Shown here one piece after another: positions 6,169 to 7,962 of a stretch of DNA of 7,962 nt. Under the pieces are notes generated by a model. It searched no databases. It saw only the letters and a program-made list of their open reading frames with translations, and had not been told where the DNA came from. Within the stretch, counting starts at the first letter, position 1, and the number at the start of each line of letters is the position of its first letter. The position numbers were made by a program, and so were the translations under genes. Source of the DNA: Eubacterium sp. (lineage in GTDB: Bacteria > Bacillota > Clostridia > Oscillospirales > Acutalibacteraceae); NCBI GenBank assembly GCA_029052085.1, contig JAIDJS010000126.1, forward strand, positions 1-7,962, written 5' to 3'.

Positions 6169-7830
6169 TTAGATTTCCTCCTTGTAATGGTTTAATGCGG
6201 CATTAAGTCTTGCTTTAACGGCTTCTTCGCCGAGAAGAGCAGTTATTGCGTATAAATCAGGTGTGTTTGTTCTGCCTGTTAAGGCAACACGTATAATTGT
6301 TGAAACGTCGCCTACATGACCTCTGAAAGCATCGGGGTTCTGCTTGAATTCCTTAACGTTTGCCGTGCATCCAAGCGGCTCGCATAATTCCTTGATTCTT
6401 GCAAACCATGTGTCTTTGTCATCATCAAGGTTAACTGTATCAATGTATTTTTCAAGCACATCGGCAGCAAGCTTCGGTGTTGCATTGCCGTTTAATTCAT
6501 AACACGGAGTAAAGGTTTCGTCATACATATAGCTGATGTAATCGGGAATATCGCTCCATTTTGCAATATCCTTTCTCGGCTTTTTGTTCTCTCTGTCGAT
6601 ATTTAAAATTGCTGTTGCTCTTTCAACATCTTTTTCATAAAGTGAGGCAAGCTGCGGATGATAAGCCTTTGCCCAATCATATGAAAGTGAAAAAACCTTT
6701 TCTGCCTTCATTGTGCTGATAACATTTTTTGAAACATCAAGCAACTTAACCATATCGAATAATGCGCCTGAAACGCTCATCTTCTTAAGATTGAATGGGA
6801 AGGATGCTAAATTTGCATCCTTATTTGCTCTGCGCCAGTCTTCAAAATTGCTGTTGAGTATTGTGTAAATATATTCCGATACACTTTCCTTTGGAAAGCC
6901 CTGTTCAACATAGTATGAAACGGCAGCCTCAGGGTCCTTGCGCTTGGATAATTTGCGCTTTCCGCCCTCATCCTCTTTCATAATCGGAGCAATGTGTGCA
7001 TATTTTACAGGTCTGAAGCCAAGCACCTTGAAAAGCTGAATATGAAGCGGAACGCTTGCAATCCATTCATCGCCTCGGATAACATGGGTTGTTCTCATTA
7101 AATGATCGTCAACAGCATGGGCAAAATGGTATGTCGGCACACCGTCTGTTTTTAAAAGCACAACATCAATAACATTTTCAGGCATTTCAATTTTGCCCTT
7201 GATCATATCGTCAAAAACAATTTTTTTATCTGTGCTTCCCGGGGATCTGAGTCTTAATGTCCATGGCATACCGGCTTCAATATTTGCCTTGATATCATCA
7301 AAGCTTAAATCTCTGCATTTTGCGTATTTGCCGTAGTAGCCTTTGATATCTTCCTTTTCCTGTGCGGTTCTGATTTCATCAAGCTCTTCTGCACTGCAGA
7401 AACAGGGATAAGCAAGCCCCTGCTGTACAAGTGATTTTGCAAAAGTCTGGTATACTTCAACGCGCTTGCTCTGTGTATAAGGACCGTAGCTTCCTTTTTC
7501 TTCATTTTCGCCGCAGACACCCTCGTCTGTTGTTATGCCGAAATAATTGAGTCCGTCAACGATTGCTGAAACGCCGCCCTCAACCTCTCGCTTTTTATCC
7601 GTATCTTCAATTCTGAGATAGAATTTTCCGTTTGTTGCCGTGCTGTTCAGCTTTGCAGCCGTTGCAGCATATAAGCCTCCGAAATGCAGATAGCCTGTGG
7701 GGCTTGGAGAAAATCTGGAAACCCTTGCTCCCTCCGGTAATTCTCTCTGCGGATAAAGCTCCTCATAATAATCAGGGCTTTTTGTTATATTCGGAAATAA
7801 AAGCTCTGCTAAGTTTTCAAAGTTATTCAT
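6169..7830 (-). CDS. gltX: Glutamyl-tRNA synthetase, N-terminally extended form
   Basis: This class I synthetase charges tRNA-Glu with glutamate. Residues 39-52 read RFSPSPTGYLHFGG, so the HIGH motif is HFGG, the GluRS type with F in place of I/V. RIEDTD (73-78) and YGPYTQSKR (115-123) are conserved GluRS elements. C143, C145 and C172 fit the zinc motif of the acceptor-binding domain. The KMSKS loop is KLSKR at 293-297. The C-terminal helical domains are recognisable only as a region. The protein is 553 residues, longer than the usual roughly 470-490, partly because about 35 residues precede the catalytic core (in E. coli GluRS it begins almost at the N-terminus). I recall similar extended forms in Clostridia. 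The ATG at 7830-7828 has AGGAG 11 nt upstream, slightly far. It is the first gene of the gltX-glnS-typA operon. Whether it also misacylates tRNA-Gln is not readable, but the adjacent glnS makes that unnecessary. Confidence 0.93.
   Translation of the reverse strand: MNNFENLAELLFPNITKSPDYYEELYPQRELPEGARVSRFSPSPTGYLHFGGLYAATAAKLNSTATNGKFYLRIEDTDKKREVEGGVSAIVDGLNYFGITTDEGVCGENEEKGSYGPYTQSKRVEVYQTFAKSLVQQGLAYPCFCSAEELDEIRTAQEKEDIKGYYGKYAKCRDLSFDDIKANIEAGMPWTLRLRSPGSTDKKIVFDDMIKGKIEMPENVIDVVLLKTDGVPTYHFAHAVDDHLMRTTHVIRGDEWIASVPLHIQLFKVLGFRPVKYAHIAPIMKEDEGGKRKLSKRKDPEAAVSYYVEQGFPKESVSEYIYTILNSNFEDWRRANKDANLASFPFNLKKMSVSGALFDMVKLLDVSKNVISTMKAEKVFSLSYDWAKAYHPQLASLYEKDVERATAILNIDRENKKPRKDIAKWSDIPDYISYMYDETFTPCYELNGNATPKLAADVLEKYIDTVNLDDDKDTWFARIKELCEPLGCTANVKEFKQNPDAFRGHVGDVSTIIRVALTGRTNTPDLYAITALLGEEAVKARLNAALNHYKEEI
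6177..6183 (-). promoter_or_regulatory. glnS ribosome binding site inside the gltX 3' end
   Basis: AAGGAGG on the minus strand is a near-full anti-SD complement, 8 nt before the glnS ATG. It also encodes the Lys-Glu-Glu near the gltX C-terminus. Ribosomes finishing gltX would terminate directly on the glnS start codon. Confidence 0.9.
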
Positions 7831-7962
7831 AAATTTTATTTCTCCTAAAATTAATTATTATATTATTACATAAATTAGTAAAATATTCAATATAAGATAA
7901 GTTATTTGTTGAAAAAATAAGAAAACTATGTAAAATTTAATACACCGTAGTTGTGAAAATGG
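7831..7962. other. AT-rich upstream region of gltX, no T-box seen
   Basis: These 132 bases contain no convincing gene. I looked for a T-box (TGGNACCGCG-like antiterminator bulge plus terminator) in front of gltX and see none, nor any strong hairpin. On the + strand TTGAAA (7909-7914) and TAAAAT (7931-7936), 16 bp apart, could be a promoter for a divergent gene beyond the window; an ATG at 7959-7961 has no good ribosome site. This is weak evidence only. Confidence 0.5.
7857..7890 (-). promoter_or_regulatory. Candidate promoter of the gltX-glnS-typA operon
   Basis: On the minus strand TTGAAT (7890-7885) is followed after 17 bp by AATAAT (7867-7862), with a TG one base before it (an extended -10). 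A perfect TATAAT also occurs at 7862-7857 but has no good -35 at the right distance. Either choice gives a leader of about 20-25 nt. The surroundings are very AT-rich, so chance matches are likely. Confidence 0.45.

Noticed and set aside
7909..7961. Divergent + strand promoter (TTGAAA, 16 bp, TAAAAT) and an ATG at 7959
   Set aside because: The boxes are plausible but the region is so AT-rich that such matches are expected by chance, and too little of the downstream sequence is present to support a gene.

Overview
The window is a compact, low-GC stretch of a bacterial chromosome. The protein sequences, GGAGG/AGGTG-type ribosome binding sites, AT-rich intergenic regions and short hairpin-plus-T terminators suggest an anaerobic Firmicute, probably class Clostridia and perhaps near Ruminococcus/Oscillospiraceae. 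This placement is inferred from recalled family resemblance, not from a search. There is no sign of mobile DNA, CRISPR, or rRNA/tRNA genes.

Layout, left to right: (i) bases 1-618, + strand: the 3' part of a PnuC-type vitamin/nucleoside transporter gene whose start lies off the window. (ii) 644-670: a strong intrinsic terminator between convergent genes. (iii) 676-2510, - strand: a two-gene unit of a MerR-type regulator with three predicted C-terminal membrane helices, then hemW, the radical-SAM haem chaperone. Its promoter at 2530-2560 has consensus -35 and -10 boxes separated by an overlong 19-bp spacer carrying a perfect 7-6-7 dyad, the architecture expected of a MerR-controlled promoter. 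(iv) 2591-2620: the terminator of the upstream operon. (v) 2641-7830, - strand: a three-gene translation operon gltX-glnS-typA (glutamyl-tRNA synthetase, glutaminyl-tRNA synthetase, ribosome-associated GTPase TypA/BipA). The gltX stop codon directly abuts the glnS ATG, and the glnS Shine-Dalgarno lies inside the last gltX codons. (vi) 7831-7962: an AT-rich upstream region with a candidate promoter for the operon and no T-box.

The window is mostly housekeeping. gltX and glnS charge tRNA-Glu and tRNA-Gln directly, and TypA acts on the ribosome, so the large operon has a consistent translation theme. The best leads are the membrane-tethered MerR regulator with its self-facing promoter/operator, the puzzling hemW start (a Shine-Dalgarno positioned for an AUA codon), and the coupled GluRS-GlnRS pair in a probable Firmicute, where the indirect GatCAB route to Gln-tRNA is more usual. 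I did not find a convincing new multi-gene system.
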